NCBI RefSeq assembly: GCF_016925535.1
Contig: NZ_CP070496.1
Coordinates: 1,426,001-1,490,000 of the forward strand
Length of the DNA stretch: 64,000 bases
Reading direction: 5' to 3'
Source: Natronoglycomyces albus
GTDB taxonomy: Bacteria; Actinomycetota; Actinomycetes; Mycobacteriales; Micromonosporaceae
Positions 28,645 through 37,374 of the stretch are shown here, one piece after another (the stretch's first letter is position 1; the number at the start of each line of letters is the position of its first letter). The notes below the pieces were generated by a model. The model was given only the letters and a program-made list of their open reading frames with translations. It ran no database searches and was not told where the DNA came from. A program made the position numbers and the translations under genes.

Positions 28645-28802
28645 TCTGGCATGAGACGTTGTATCCATGATGGGAGGGGCGCGTCATGATGCGAATGTTC
28701 CGCAGATGTAGGACGCCTCGGTGGGCACGTTGACCAGCGTGTATGTGAGTTCAACTCCGGTCCTAGCTTAAGTAGTGTGGATCGACCTGGCATGATAGTC
28801 CT

Positions 28803-29705
28803 ATGCCGCAGTGGCCTCCCCCGAAACTGACCGCTGGCGTGCCTGAAGGGCACGCCGTTTTGGTAGCGAGCGGAATCCTAGCCAGCTCAAGCGGGCGCGA
28901 GCGACAGCAGTCACTGTGGCTGCTTGACGAAGGCCTGCTGGTGGCGAACCTGGAAATGGGCACGCAATCGTACGATCTGCCTGGCCGCGGTGCTGCCAAA
29001 CAGCGTCGCCTAACGTGGACCACGCACCCCCTTTCCAGTGCGGAGATCAGTCACATCCTCGCTCAGGACCCACGACGATTGTGGCTGCCTTGGGCTGACA
29101 TTGCCTCAGCCCGGTCCTATCGGCTGTCACCTGCCATTCGGCTGCACATGCGAGATGGATCAAAACGAACTCTTCGGCCGGCGCGTGACTACACCGCTAT
29201 CAGCGCGCATCTGCTAGATCAGGCGATGAGCGAACGTGGAGTGCCAGCCCAGATTGCCACCGTTACTCCCCATGGGGCACGCAAAGTCGCCACGATCGGA
29301 TGGGTGACGCTGGGGACCTGTGCGGTTGTGGCGATTGCGCTCTTGGCTGTGACCTGGAATGACGAGGCTGAGATTCGCGATAGAGCGATCGAGCGATGGT
29401 CGGTGGAACAATATGGGTCACAGACTCCGGTTGCGGTGATTGCCGCGGAGGCAATTGACGCTCAGCCACTCGAATGGATTCGCTCTCAACGGTCCCTCTA
29501 TGCGATTTCCGATGATCAGGTGCTCGTGGACTTTCCGGGGCGGGGATCTCGCTACGGCTCGAGCACTGAATGCTGGCGGCTTGACCGCAATGGAGATTAT
29601 CTGGCTTGGAGTCGCTTGGGGCGAGGCCCATGTGACCGCGAAGGCTATGTGCCAGCAGATATTGAACGCACGACATCAGCTGACTGGATCGATGACAACC
29701 CCTAA
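28803..29705 (+). CDS. Single-pass membrane protein of unknown function
   Basis: The 300-residue protein begins with a soluble domain that looks like a bacterial PH-type or GRAM-like module (LTAGVPEGHAVLVASGILAS, WLLDEGLLVANLEMG, LPWADIASARSYRLSPAIRL), then a membrane helix at about 172-192 (IGWVTLGTCAVVAIALLAVT). A C-terminal domain follows that has one Cys pair (CWRLDRNGDYLAWSRLGRGPC). The PH-like assignment is by pattern only and is tentative. It stands alone between the TetR gene and the NUDIX gene. Confidence 0.6.
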   Translation: MPQWPPPKLTAGVPEGHAVLVASGILASSSGRERQQSLWLLDEGLLVANLEMGTQSYDLPGRGAAKQRRLTWTTHPLSSAEISHILAQDPRRLWLPWADIASARSYRLSPAIRLHMRDGSKRTLRPARDYTAISAHLLDQAMSERGVPAQIATVTPHGARKVATIGWVTLGTCAVVAIALLAVTWNDEAEIRDRAIERWSVEQYGSQTPVAVIAAEAIDAQPLEWIRSQRSLYAISDDQVLVDFPGRGSRYGSSTECWRLDRNGDYLAWSRLGRGPCDREGYVPADIERTTSADWIDDNP

Positions 29706-29867
29706 TGCGGACTTTTCGTCGGGGTGCCGGTTCGGTTCGTGCCAGTGAAGCTATCTCTTGAGAGTCGAACTCTGGCCACGATTCCAGGTGCGTTGTGTCG
29801 GGCTACCTGCGGACGCTGCGCGGTGCGACCAGCTGTCGCCTCCACCGGCGGTGCGAGGTACGCGGTA

Positions 29868-30314
29868 TTAGTCGAAAAACCGGCTGCGGTATGTCTGAAG
29901 GACCTCATTGACCGCTTCGGTCACCGGCATCGTGCCCGTGATCTGGGTCCACTGGTGCTTTTCGTGTTCGGTCAACCTGATCGGCCCTGGGGCCGCGGGC
30001 GTGACCGCCCAGTTGAACTGCCGGGTGAGGGTGCCGCTTCCGCTTGTGTAATCGAAGTGACCCAGGTAGGTTCGCTCTCCCGCAAGTTCGAGGCCGGTTT
30101 CTTCGGCGACTTCACGTGCCAGGGCGGCATCGAGAGGTTCATGAGGTTCTACTTTGCCGCTGGGGAGTTCCCAAATGCCACCCATGAAGTCAGCCGAGGG
30201 GCGTTTGAGGAGCAATACTCGCTGAGCGTCGGTGATGACGGCCCCGACGACGTATTGCCCGATACCGTCACGATCGGCTTGGGTGGAAAGATCTTCGAGC
30301 AACGTTTCGTTCAT
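29868..30314 (-). CDS. NUDIX hydrolase
   Basis: The start ATG at 30312-30314 has GGAG seven bases upstream, giving 148 residues. The NUDIX box is intact: GKVEPHEPLDAALAREVAEE followed by TGLEL, matching G-x5-E-x7-R-E-U-x-E-E-x-G-U. It also has WELPSGKVE just ahead, typical of MutT-like or ADP-ribose/nucleotide-diphosphate hydrolases. The substrate is not deducible. The rightward open frame across it is its antisense. Confidence 0.88.
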   Translation of the reverse strand: MNETLLEDLSTQADRDGIGQYVVGAVITDAQRVLLLKRPSADFMGGIWELPSGKVEPHEPLDAALAREVAEETGLELAGERTYLGHFDYTSGSGTLTRQFNWAVTPAAPGPIRLTEHEKHQWTQITGTMPVTEAVNEVLQTYRSRFFD

Positions 30315-30722
30315 GTACAGGCTCCAAGGCTCAGCAGGTGGGGTCGTGTGCACTGTGTACCGCGAGCGATATTGGACCATATTTCAATGGGCGTAACAAG
30401 CGCTTTAGTGACCGCGTTGGCTCGTGGCGCCGTGCCTTTGATTGACGCTCGTTCCCTTAGCCAAAGAGCTCAATCGACGTCGCAGGTCTTAGTGGACGTC
30501 TTTCCCGTGACGATGAACGCGCCTAGGCCTGGCCACGATATTGCGATCCATTGTGCTCAGTGTTCCCATGGAACACGCCTGCGCCCAGTAAATCGGACAT
30601 TGGTCGGGGCGAAGACATATTCCTCTGTGGAGTTCAGCGCACTCGTGCGTGCGCTATCACTTTGGCCATGCCTCCGCCGGGTCTATGACTTAATCGGATC
30701 TTTACGACCATAGCTAACTAAC
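30315..30722. other. Intergenic stretch with no gene seen
   Basis: About 400 bp between the NUDIX start and the end of the leftward ShK-like gene. The rightward frame that covers it is the tail of the NUDIX antisense. I see only GC-rich sequence with no clear signal. Confidence 0.4.
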
Positions 30723-31193
30723 CTAGGACTTTTCGTACATCTGGTAGGAGGTTAATGCTGGGCGGTCGCAGAGATTGCAGGCGTTCGGGCAGTACTGGCG
30801 TTTTTGCTCGACTGTATAGAACGGATTTGAGCAGAATCCGTTTGCAACCCATTGTGCGCAGTTTTCATGATCCTGGCAGGCGGGCGGTGCCGATGGCGGG
30901 GGGCAGGTATTACAGGTCTTAGGGCAGTTGAGGGCCATGAAAGAACTGTACATAGCGATCCCACATAGGTTAGCCATCGCTGGGCATGTCGAGAGCCGAT
31001 CGACGCAAGCCTCAGAGTCCGAGGCTTGTTCGCAATCAGCGGTCACCTCGGTTTCAATGATTGTGGCTGGTTCGAGGCTTGCATCAGTGGTATGGCTCGC
31101 CGCTGCGGGGATGGCTGTGGCAAGTCCTACGAGGAGTACGGCTAGGGCGAGCTTAACAACACTAAGGAAGAAGCTTCTTTTCTGAATAGTCAT
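30723..31193 (-). CDS. Secreted protein with two ShK-like six-cysteine domains
   Basis: The 156-residue precursor has a long signal peptide (KLALAVLLVGLATAIPAAAS). After it come two Cys-rich domains. The second (CQDHENCAQWVANGFC, then YTVEQKRQYCPNACNLC) has the ShKT spacing: acidic residue after Cys1, Trp before the GFC third cysteine, and CPNAC-x2-C at the end. The first (CVDRLSTCPAMANLC, then CPKTCNTC) resembles a diverged copy. ShKT domains are best known from sea-anemone toxin and nematode proteins and are rare in bacteria. This one should be exported and disulfide-bonded; its target is unknown. Confidence 0.72.
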   Translation of the reverse strand: MTIQKRSFFLSVVKLALAVLLVGLATAIPAAASHTTDASLEPATIIETEVTADCEQASDSEACVDRLSTCPAMANLCGIAMYSSFMALNCPKTCNTCPPPSAPPACQDHENCAQWVANGFCSNPFYTVEQKRQYCPNACNLCDRPALTSYQMYEKS

Positions 31194-31672
31194 CGGACTC
31201 CCTCGATTAGACGCGTAGAGCTGGAATCATAAAACTGTATCAACCATTGCGGAAGGTAGCTTGAAGTTCGAAGTTTTGGCGCGAAGGTAGGGAGTCCATA
31301 GTTCTGGACACTCTGAAATTGTTTGATAAAAAATGGAAAAAGTGGCGTCATACCACGCATGGGGGATGTATCAGTCCATATAATACAGCCCTTTGCATCT
31401 GTGGGCATTGCATTGAAGATGGGAAAACGTCCGTGGAACAAACGCGATGGCTATCTGCTGCTTCCATATTGGAGGAGAAAGCAGCATCTTAGATCAGCAG
31501 GTAGCCATCTGAGTTGCTGAGTATGCGCCCACTGTTGCAAATGGAATCACTCTACGTGGATTTCGTTCTCCAGTAGAATCGTTCGGTTGCCAGGTGTGGG
31601 AAATGCCCACTGTCCAATATGCGACAGTGCGTCAGCTTAGGTCTACATTTGAGTTTATGCATGTTGTGATCA
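31194..31672. other. Long divergent intergenic region
   Basis: About 480 bp between the divergent ShK-like and IclR genes, AT-richer than its flanks, with no convincing gene. It contains the stem-loop at 31446-31509 and must hold both promoters. Confidence 0.5.
31446..31509 (+). promoter_or_regulatory. Large stem-loop upstream of the IclR gene
   Basis: GATGGCTATCTGCTG at 31446-31460 pairs with CAGCAGGTAGCCATC at 31495-31509 with one A-G mismatch on DNA (a G-U pair on one RNA strand). Inside it, TGCTGCTT can alternatively pair with AAGCAGCA at about 31479-31486, which competes with the outer stem. Two mutually exclusive structures are a feature of attenuators, but no ligand motif is recognised. 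Confidence 0.45.
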
Positions 31673-32470
31673 ATGCGAAATTCTGGGAAGGTGTCACCAT
31701 CCTGCCCCCACGGATCGGACAAACATTTGGAACAGGCTATTAGCCGACTGATGTGGGTGATCGATGCTCTGAACCGTCATGGAGACCGTTTGATCGGAAT
31801 CTCTGAACTGGCTACCTCAATCGATCTTCCACGAAGCACGGTACATCGAATTCTTACTGCGCTGCGCAGCTATGGGATAGTTGTGAAGGTTGGTCGTCGT
31901 TATGGCCTTACCCGGCAAGCAGAAATGCAGGACTTCTATAATGCATCTCTGCGGACGCTGGTCGTGATGATCCGCCCTCATTTGGCCGAACTATACGAAC
32001 AGACCAGAAGCGTGGTGGCATTGGCCGTCATCGACAGGTTCGATGTGCGATTCATAGATGTGCTTTATCCGCGCACTATGGTGCCGTTGATCTTGCGGAC
32101 TTCTGTGAGAGTGCCGTTGCACTGCACCGCTGCTGGACGAGCGTTGCTGGCCTTTAATTCACCCATATGGAAGAAGTACTCGGCTCAGGAGAACTGGGCG
32201 GTGCGCCTGACCAGCCATAGCGAAGTGTCTCTGGGGCGTATGGAGAATGTGCTCAGCGAGGTCAAACTGACCGGAATCGCGGTAGAAAGTCAGGAGCACA
32301 TCGTCGGCATGACTAGTGCAGCAGTGCCGCTGTTGAATGTGAAAGGGCGTGCGGTCGCGGCCATCTGTACGGGCAAACCCGTCAGGGCATTTCAACTACC
32401 AGAGGTGGACAAGAGTCTGCGTAGGGCCGCCACTGGTTGCACCAGGGGCCTCAGGTCGCTGATGAACTAA
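31673..32470 (+). CDS. IclR-family transcriptional regulator
   Basis: The 265-residue protein has the IclR N-terminal winged helix (LIGISELATSIDLPRSTVHR, ILTALRSYGIVVKVG and YGLTR) and the effector-binding GAF-like domain with RTSVRVPLHCTAAGRALLAF, GIAVESQEHIVGMTSAAVPL. It sits just upstream and in the same direction as the seven-gene lipid/polyketide operon, so it is the prime candidate for its regulator. No consensus IclR palindrome was identified. The start is without a clear ribosome-binding site. Confidence 0.88.
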   Translation: MRNSGKVSPSCPHGSDKHLEQAISRLMWVIDALNRHGDRLIGISELATSIDLPRSTVHRILTALRSYGIVVKVGRRYGLTRQAEMQDFYNASLRTLVVMIRPHLAELYEQTRSVVALAVIDRFDVRFIDVLYPRTMVPLILRTSVRVPLHCTAAGRALLAFNSPIWKKYSAQENWAVRLTSHSEVSLGRMENVLSEVKLTGIAVESQEHIVGMTSAAVPLLNVKGRAVAAICTGKPVRAFQLPEVDKSLRRAATGCTRGLRSLMN

Positions 32471-32589
32471 TCTGTTCCGCCTATCGGAATTTTCGCGACA
32501 GGAAGTCCCCTGAACAATTCACGTTTATATCGTCGCGAAATGGGAGAGATTCGTAAGTTCGTCGTCGGAGATGGTTTTCACCGGTTCGC

Positions 32590-33252
32590 ATGGGCGGCAA
32601 GGTGTTTGACCGGTCACAGGCCCTCGCGCAACTTGCCGATGGGGGACCGTGCGATCGTACTCTGATTAGGGGCCAAGGTGTCAGCACCCGAAGCTGGAAG
32701 GCCATCACCACCGCCGCATATCGTTCCGGTGTTTCCGTGGTGAGCTCGAATTTGGATGCTCCACATCTGAGCGGCTTGTCTCAACAAGATCCAGACAATG
32801 TCTTGATAGCGAACCCGCGTCGGACTGAAGGCAATGGATTGAAAGTCGACCTACGCGTAGCACCAGACTGCCTCATGTTGCGCGATAGGGATAACGGCGC
32901 TCTCCACCTTCCTGGAATGCTCGTCCTCGAAGCGATGCTGCAGTGCGCTCAAATCGCCGTGGACCTTTTGATCGGTCATAAAACCCGAGAACAAACATTC
33001 GTGTCCCGGCACTGCGATATCACCTTTGGAGCATTCACCTTCCCCATCCCGGCCACCATAAATGCCGTCATAGCAGCGAATGATCATAGCGGCCGTAAAC
33101 ACCAGTGGAGTGAGATCACCACCAAGGTTAGGCAGCTTGGTCGTGAATCCGCCAGCGCCAAATTCACCTCCACCCTAATCGACTCGGATCGGCTAGGGCA
33201 GCTTGAACTCCAGGAACTCAATTCCTCACTGAACCCACGAGCGAATACTTAG
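32590..33252 (+). CDS. AfsA-type hotdog-domain protein
   Basis: The 220-residue product contains the core LRVAPDCLMLRDRDNGALHL followed by PGMLVLEAMLQCAQIAVDLL, which resembles the AfsA (A-factor biosynthesis) hotdog repeat with its HxPGM-x-LEA motif. AfsA proteins have two such repeats and about 300 residues; this one seems to carry one clear repeat. Family members make gamma-butyrolactone precursors or, in other clusters, act as hotdog dehydratases on ACP-bound chains. It opens a tight operon with reductase, carrier protein and ketosynthases. I think dehydratase is the more likely role here, but the motif does not decide. Confidence 0.65.
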   Translation: MGGKVFDRSQALAQLADGGPCDRTLIRGQGVSTRSWKAITTAAYRSGVSVVSSNLDAPHLSGLSQQDPDNVLIANPRRTEGNGLKVDLRVAPDCLMLRDRDNGALHLPGMLVLEAMLQCAQIAVDLLIGHKTREQTFVSRHCDITFGAFTFPIPATINAVIAANDHSGRKHQWSEITTKVRQLGRESASAKFTSTLIDSDRLGQLELQELNSSLNPRANT

Positions 33253-33260
33253 GAGAGAAC

Positions 33261-34064
33261 ATGTCCCATCTTAATCTCAACGGCAAGAAGGCACTGGTCA
33301 CTGGCGCTTCACGTGGCATTGGGGCTGGTATTGCCGTTGCCTTCGCTGAAGCGGGAGCGGACGTAGCATTGTGGGCTCGTTCGAAAGATGTCCTGAGCAC
33401 GGTTGCGGACAAGTGCGCCGCCTATGGTCGGTCTGCTGCGCCGGTGCCCTGCGATATCTCCGACGCAGAACAGGTCGAATCCGCCTTCGCTACGACGATG
33501 GACCGGCTTGGAGGATTGGACATCCTCGTCAACAATGCCGGAGGACTGGACCACATAGGCCCCGTCCTCGATTTGGATGAAGCCGATTGGGATCACGTCT
33601 GGCGCATGAATGTCGCGTCCGTCGTACGGATGTTGCGACTAGCTGGGCCGGTGTTGACCAGCCAAGGTTCCGGATCGGTGATCAACGTGGGATCTATCGC
33701 TGGATTGAATGGCGTCCCGGGACTGGCGCATTATGCGGCCGCCAAAGCCGCTCTGCATTCGCTAACCCGCTCGGTGGCCTGCGAATGGGCCCCTGCCAAT
33801 GTGCGCGTCAACGCCATTGCTCCCGGATGGATCGATACCGCTCAAACTCATGGATTCAGTTCGAACTCAGAGTTTGACGCGGCCATTCGCAGCGATATTC
33901 CGCAGGGCCGGTGGGGCGCGACTTCTGATGTCGTCGGCGCCGCAATCTACCTGGCATCACCAGCGGCTCAGTACACAACAGGGTCGGTGTTGGTCACCGA
34001 TGGTGGTTTGAGCTCACAGTACTTCCAGGCCGGCACAAATGTGCCCGGTCGTCTCCCCGTCTAG
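33261..34064 (+). CDS. SDR ketoreductase (FabG-like)
   Basis: The 267-residue protein is a classical short-chain dehydrogenase: TGASRGIGAGIAVAF for NAD(P) binding, LVNNAGG at about 90, catalytic Ser in INVGSIAGLNG, Tyr and Lys in HYAAAKAALHS, and the PG loop AIAPGWIDT. Family members reduce beta-ketoacyl-ACP, and the neighbouring ACP and ketosynthases support that assignment. AGGAGAGAA precedes the ATG by five bases, nine bases past the preceding stop. Confidence 0.9.
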   Translation: MSHLNLNGKKALVTGASRGIGAGIAVAFAEAGADVALWARSKDVLSTVADKCAAYGRSAAPVPCDISDAEQVESAFATTMDRLGGLDILVNNAGGLDHIGPVLDLDEADWDHVWRMNVASVVRMLRLAGPVLTSQGSGSVINVGSIAGLNGVPGLAHYAAAKAALHSLTRSVACEWAPANVRVNAIAPGWIDTAQTHGFSSNSEFDAAIRSDIPQGRWGATSDVVGAAIYLASPAAQYTTGSVLVTDGGLSSQYFQAGTNVPGRLPV

Positions 34065-34079
34065 TCGAAGGGACTGGCC

Positions 34080-34304
34080 ATGAACCACGATGCAGTAAAA
34101 GCCTTGGTGGCACGGGTGCTTGAGGTGACACCCGAGGAATTGACCGCCGAGGGTGACTTCCAAGATGAATTCGAGGCCGACTCGCTTGCTCTAGCCGAGG
34201 TAGCGGCAGCATTGGAGACCGAATTCGGACTACCCATGGACCCGGAAAACCCTCCCCGCTCATTGTCGGACATCCATCGCCGGATGACGGGTGAACTCCA
34301 GTGA
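34080..34304 (+). CDS. Acyl carrier protein
   Basis: A 74-residue ACP with the expected four-helix layout and the phosphopantetheine site EFEADSLALAE, where Ser35 follows Asp in the DSL motif. It is acidic and lies between the ketoreductase and ketosynthase genes, 16 bases after the former. Its stop overlaps the GTG start of the ketosynthase (GTGA). It is likely the carrier on which the pathway's chain is built; no phosphopantetheinyl transferase is present in the window. Confidence 0.92.
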   Translation: MNHDAVKALVARVLEVTPEELTAEGDFQDEFEADSLALAEVAAALETEFGLPMDPENPPRSLSDIHRRMTGELQ

Positions 34305-35482
34305 GCCGCTCAGACTCTGTGGTGGTCACCGGTTTGGGTCCGGTGACCGCCATCGGGGTGGGCCGAGAAAAATTCGCCGCTGCGATCAGGAAAGGAGCCA
34401 GTGGCAAGAGACCCATCACCCAGTTCGCGACGGATGGATACCAGTACAACCACGCCTGTGAGGTAACGGAGGTGGCGGCCTTGATCAGGCCGTCGCAGGA
34501 CGCAGGGCGAGCGGCGACGTTCGCATTGACCGGTGCACTTCTAGCCTTGGACGAGGCGGGTGTGACTCCCAGCGAGGTCGAATCAAATCGAGTTGCTGTC
34601 ATCATTGGCACCTGCGACGGTGAGGCTGCGGAGGCAGATGCCTTGGCTCGCGACGGAATCACCAACGTCAACTCTGGGGCCGCCCGACGATTTCATCAGC
34701 CGTTGTCGCAATTGGTGGCATCGGAACTGGGGTGGGGCCGTGCCGTAATGGCGGATATCGGTAATGCGTGCGCGGCGGGAAACTACGCCATCGGCTACAG
34801 CTTGGACCTGATTCGCTGCGGCGTCGTCGACATCGCCGTCTGTGGGGGAGCCGACGCGCTTTCGCGGAAACTCTTCTCCGGCTTTCATCGTGTGGGAACT
34901 ATCGCTCCGGGCGAGGTCAAACCCTTTGACCGAAACCGTAAGGGCATTCTGACCGGTGAAGGTGCCGGAATGGTTGTTATGGAGCGCCTTGAGCATGCCA
35001 TCGCTCTCGGGGTCGAACCGAGAGTTGAAGTGGCTGGCTATGGAGTGAACTCAGATGCTGGACATCCAGTGGCCCCAGATCCCATCCGCATATCGGAGTG
35101 CATCCGTGCTGCTCACGCCGATGCGCACCTTGAACCAGAGCAGGTCTCACTGATCAGCGCGCACGGTACAGGCACTCCATTGAACGACCGGGTCGAAACC
35201 AAAGCAATCCGGATGGTTTTTGGCAACCCGCCTGCTGTGACAGCGGTCAAGTCCATGATCGGCCACTCCATGGGAGCCAGTGCCGCAATCGGCGCCATTG
35301 CCTCAGCTGTGGCAATGGAAGACAGCTTCACGCCACCCACCATCGGATTCTCGGAAGCGGATGACGACTGCGACCTACCGGTCGTCACGAACGCGATGAC
35401 AGCCCAAGCGCCGAGTGTGGTCCAGAATCACGGCTTTGGTTTCGGAGGCGTCAATTCGGTCCTACTGCTGTCCAAAAGGTAA
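34301..35482 (+). CDS. Beta-ketoacyl-ACP synthase (KS II/KS-alpha type)
   Basis: The 393-residue protein has the elongating ketosynthase triad: Cys157 in ADIGNACAAGNYAIG, His288 in ISAHGTGTPLND, and Lys317 with His322 in VKSMIGHSMGAS. It is closer to type II KS-alpha or FabF than to modular KS. Coupled by GTGA to the ACP gene and followed by a cysteine-less KS-like gene, it is arranged like the KS-alpha/KS-beta pairs of type II systems. Claisen condensation of malonyl units on the ACP is the expected activity. Confidence 0.92.
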   Translation: MSRSDSVVVTGLGPVTAIGVGREKFAAAIRKGASGKRPITQFATDGYQYNHACEVTEVAALIRPSQDAGRAATFALTGALLALDEAGVTPSEVESNRVAVIIGTCDGEAAEADALARDGITNVNSGAARRFHQPLSQLVASELGWGRAVMADIGNACAAGNYAIGYSLDLIRCGVVDIAVCGGADALSRKLFSGFHRVGTIAPGEVKPFDRNRKGILTGEGAGMVVMERLEHAIALGVEPRVEVAGYGVNSDAGHPVAPDPIRISECIRAAHADAHLEPEQVSLISAHGTGTPLNDRVETKAIRMVFGNPPAVTAVKSMIGHSMGASAAIGAIASAVAMEDSFTPPTIGFSEADDDCDLPVVTNAMTAQAPSVVQNHGFGFGGVNSVLLLSKR

Positions 35483-35526
35483 GTCCCGCAACTCCAGCAG
35501 GCGTCCACCACCGGTCTGGATAGGAG

Positions 35527-36372
35527 ATGAGAACAATCGTGAACAGCACCGTCTACCTAAACCGCGTTGTTGTGACACACCCGAACGATGAGGCAAGTAC
35601 CACCACTCAGCGTCCGATCTGGGATACAGCGACGAAGCTGGCCGTAGAAACCCTTACACGACTGCTAGCCGATGCCCCACTGTCGGAGAACGACACCACT
35701 GGAATCATCGTCGCCACGCGGCACGGTGGATTGGCATCGGTCCTCAATTTCACCAGCCAAACATTTACCCGACCAAAGCCATACCAAGTCCCTCCCGCGC
35801 ACTTTCCGGGAACCTTGCTTAACTACATCGCAGGGCAATGCACCATCGTCCATAAAGTTACTGGCCCTGCGTTCACTCTCGGCGCGGGAACCGCCAGCCT
35901 TGCCCAAAGCCTAAGTCTGGCCAGAACCCTTCTAACGTCTGGACGGGCTACCAGGGTGCTCTGTGGAGCGGTCGAGGAAACCTCAGCGTGGCGCGAGGCC
36001 GTAGAACAACCGCTAGCGCGGCGACGACGACCACCCCAAGGCGCCGGGTGCGTCATGCTCGACCTGTCGCGGTCGCCGGGATTGGCCCTCATCCGATCCG
36101 AATCAACCGCGCTATGTGACTGCGACCCCACAGCTGCCCTCGAGGAAGTTAGAAACAGTCTCGGTCCCTCGTTGCCAACAACGCTCATCGACCCTTACGG
36201 ACTCGCTGGAAATGGCAATCGCGACCAAGGGACGAACCTCACCGATACCGCTTCCGCACTGCCCTTCTTCGCACTCATATCGCAGCTGGAACGGACCGGG
36301 CCCTCCCTGCTGTTGGGATTGGACGACACCGGAATCGCCTGGGGTGTGTGTACCGATAGGAGCGAGCCATGA
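35527..36372 (+). CDS. Ketosynthase-like protein without catalytic Cys (chain-length-factor-like)
   Basis: The 281-residue product resembles the N-terminal half of ketosynthases (about 200 residues), with TGIIVATRHGGLASVLNF, TGPAFTLGAGTASLAQSL and RVLCGAVEETSAW. The position of the active-site cysteine is replaced (GPAFTLGAGTASL has no Cys), and the C-terminal His and Lys motifs of an active enzyme are absent. It is shorter than KS-beta subunits (about 400). By position, immediately after a catalytic KS, it looks like a chain-length-factor analogue that may dimerise with it. This pairing is inference. Confidence 0.72.
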   Translation: MRTIVNSTVYLNRVVVTHPNDEASTTTQRPIWDTATKLAVETLTRLLADAPLSENDTTGIIVATRHGGLASVLNFTSQTFTRPKPYQVPPAHFPGTLLNYIAGQCTIVHKVTGPAFTLGAGTASLAQSLSLARTLLTSGRATRVLCGAVEETSAWREAVEQPLARRRRPPQGAGCVMLDLSRSPGLALIRSESTALCDCDPTAALEEVRNSLGPSLPTTLIDPYGLAGNGNRDQGTNLTDTASALPFFALISQLERTGPSLLLGLDDTGIAWGVCTDRSEP

Positions 36373-37352
36373 GAGCTGCCATCATCGCGGCCGGACACAG
36401 TGTGGGCGACACCGTGGTGGAAAACGCCGAGATCGCCGCACGACTCGATGTGGCCCCCGAATGGATTCTCAACGCTACCGGGATCCAGCGTCGCCACTAC
36501 GCCTCACCGGGTCAAGCAGCCTCCGACCTCGCCGCCGAAGCGGGGAAGAAAGCCCTGGCCAATGCCGACATTTCAGCCGAGGACCTCGATCTCATCATTG
36601 TCGCCACGTCTACTCCCGACGAACTGGGGCCACCGACTGCCTGCCGGGTGCAGTACCTGCTTGGCGTCGACCAGGCCGAAGCTTACGACGTTTCCGCCGC
36701 CTGCACAGGTTTCCTAGTAGGGGTATCGATTGCCCGGGACCGAGTAGTGAGCCGCACCGCCAAGCACGTCCTTGTAGTAGTAGGGGTGGAGGTGTATTCG
36801 CGCTTCATCAATTTTCGCGACCGGACGACGTCGGTGATATTCGCTGACGGGGCCGGAGCTGCGGTCATAGCGCCCTCGGAGGCTGGAATGGGAATCGGGC
36901 CCGTGCTCACCCGCTCCCTCGGACAGCACGCTGACTGTGTCCTCATTCCAGCCGGTGGAAGTCGTTTGGGAGCCGACTCCGACACCGTCGGCGAAGGCCT
37001 CCATATGATCCGCATGGACGGCCCGACCCTACGCAGCCAGTTCGGTCCGCTCTTCATTGAGGCAGCGCACAGTATTTTCCGTGCCGCGAACATTGACGCG
37101 GAGGATATTGACCTCTTCATTCCGCATCAGCCCAACCCGCGGACCCTGACCATGATCCTTCCGCAACTTGGCATTGAACCCGAACGGACCGTATTCATAG
37201 GCGAAAACATGGGAAACATCGGAGCCGCCTCCATACCCACTGGAATCTCCCTATCTTGGGGTGCCAACCACATCAAACCGGGGTACCGAGTCCTCTCAGT
37301 TTCCATTGGCGCCGGCCTGTCCTGGGGAGCAGCCCTATTCGATGTGCGCTGA
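36369..37352 (+). CDS. Beta-ketoacyl-ACP synthase III (FabH-like)
   Basis: The 327-residue protein has the KS III triad: Cys112 in DVSAACTGFLVGV, His253 in FIPHQPNPRTL and Asn283 in GENMGNIGAASIP. The fold start NATGIQRRHYASPGQAASDL is also typical. KS III enzymes prime chain assembly with an acyl-CoA or act as acyl-transferring C-O bond formers. It overlaps the KS-like gene by four bases (ATGA). In this operon it probably selects the starter unit for the ACP-based pathway. Confidence 0.92.
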   Translation: MRAAIIAAGHSVGDTVVENAEIAARLDVAPEWILNATGIQRRHYASPGQAASDLAAEAGKKALANADISAEDLDLIIVATSTPDELGPPTACRVQYLLGVDQAEAYDVSAACTGFLVGVSIARDRVVSRTAKHVLVVVGVEVYSRFINFRDRTTSVIFADGAGAAVIAPSEAGMGIGPVLTRSLGQHADCVLIPAGGSRLGADSDTVGEGLHMIRMDGPTLRSQFGPLFIEAAHSIFRAANIDAEDIDLFIPHQPNPRTLTMILPQLGIEPERTVFIGENMGNIGAASIPTGISLSWGANHIKPGYRVLSVSIGAGLSWGAALFDVR

Positions 37353-37374
37353 CACAGCGCGAATGGAGACAACT

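Noticed and set aside
29724-30713. A 329-residue rightward ORF
   Set aside because: It is antisense to the NUDIX gene and has no domain; the NUDIX box is on the minus strand.
36116-36847. Rightward 243-residue ORF
   Set aside because: An out-of-frame shadow of the KS-like and KS III genes, very rich in Arg, Ser and Pro.
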